A stretch of 64,000 bases of DNA from Lachnospiraceae bacterium 10-1 (GTDB taxonomy: Bacteria > Bacillota > Clostridia > Lachnospirales > Lachnospiraceae). Numbering within the stretch: the stretch's first letter is position 1; each line of letters opens with the position of its first letter. The notes beneath the pieces were generated by a model that had not been told where the DNA came from, searched no databases, and was given only the letters and a program-made list of their open reading frames with translations. The stretch lies in assembly GCA_000403495.2 (NCBI GenBank), contig KE159799.1, positions 1,041,940 through 1,105,939 on the forward strand. The letters are read 5' to 3'. Positions 63,843 through 64,000 of this stretch are shown one piece after another. The position numbers and the translations under genes are program-made.

Positions 63843-64000
63843 TTATCTTTCAAAATCCTTTGTATAAACAGCACATCCCGGTAAGAGCCATCCCTTAAAG
63901 TTCGTCACAATTCCGTTTATACTGCTTTCTGTTACATGGTAAATATTTGCCTGGCAAATCGCATACACATAACACTCATCCTTAATGTATCCCATGTAAG
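63843..64000 (-). CDS. Extracellular solute-binding protein family 5, C-terminal fragment
   Basis: The minus-strand frame is open from the window edge to TAA 63845-63843, 52 codons. A near-terminal N-G-VTNFKGWLLPG segment matches the C-terminal end of peptide-binding proteins (family 5). It would be the binding component of the adjacent opp operon, with most of the gene outside the window. Confidence 0.75.
   Translation of the reverse strand, partial: YMGYIKDECYVYAICQANIYHVTESSINGIVTNFKGWLLPGCAVYTKDFER

Overview
The window looks like a chromosomal segment of a low-to-mid GC, anaerobic Firmicute, most probably a gut Lachnospiraceae. The basis is the gene content: a YesM/YesN-type two-component pair beside lacto-N-biose-type permeases, DUF4091 and GH29 enzymes, DUF4364, DUF5722, an UPF0597/CyuA cysteine desulfidase, a type 2 ArgC, comEA/comEC split by a two-component system, and strong AGGAGG-like ribosome binding sites almost everywhere. 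Genus was not determined. No rRNA, tRNA, CRISPR array or prophage was seen. Most genes lie on the minus strand.

Layout. 1-234: tail of a DDE transposase. 402-8283: a glycan-use locus made of two ABC permeases (minus) and, divergently, a response regulator, a sensor kinase, a DUF4091 protein and an alpha-L-fucosidase. 8346-10436: a double-Nudix protein and DNA polymerase III delta (holA). 10552-19655: a ribose-type ABC importer with RbsD, two alcohol dehydrogenases and two near-paralogous ROK regulators; no sugar kinase is present. 19757-25853: a comEA - response regulator - kinase - GerMN lipoprotein - comEC operon. 25989-28012: a DMT permease and an orphan solute-binding protein with an acidic insert. 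28027-39102: the arginine genes argD, argB, argJ, argC and (divergent) argG; seven small accessory genes separate argJ from argC, one of them carrying an in-frame stop. 39144-44000: DUF1294, LytTR regulator, DegV, malic enzyme, a radical SAM protein and DUF4364. 44037-50302: DUF5722 surface protein, RarA, a D,D-carboxypeptidase, CyuA and a 33-residue ORF. 50534-53198: a small membrane protein, DUF5714, a WYL regulator and a GNAT. 53326-56508: a HelD-type helicase fused to a GH31 N-terminal beta-sandwich. 56615-56997: a probable type I toxin/antisense RNA pair. 56994-64000: an oligopeptide ABC operon with a metallo-hydrolase, an MFS carrier and an esterase.

The observations most worth following are the helicase-GH31_N fusion, the small toxin/antisense locus with flanking inverted repeats, a dispersed repeat that supplies the Shine-Dalgarno sequence of three unrelated genes at a fixed 6-nt spacing, the shared operator-like repeats between the twin ROK regulators, and the kinase-less sugar import cassette that sits between comEC and holA.
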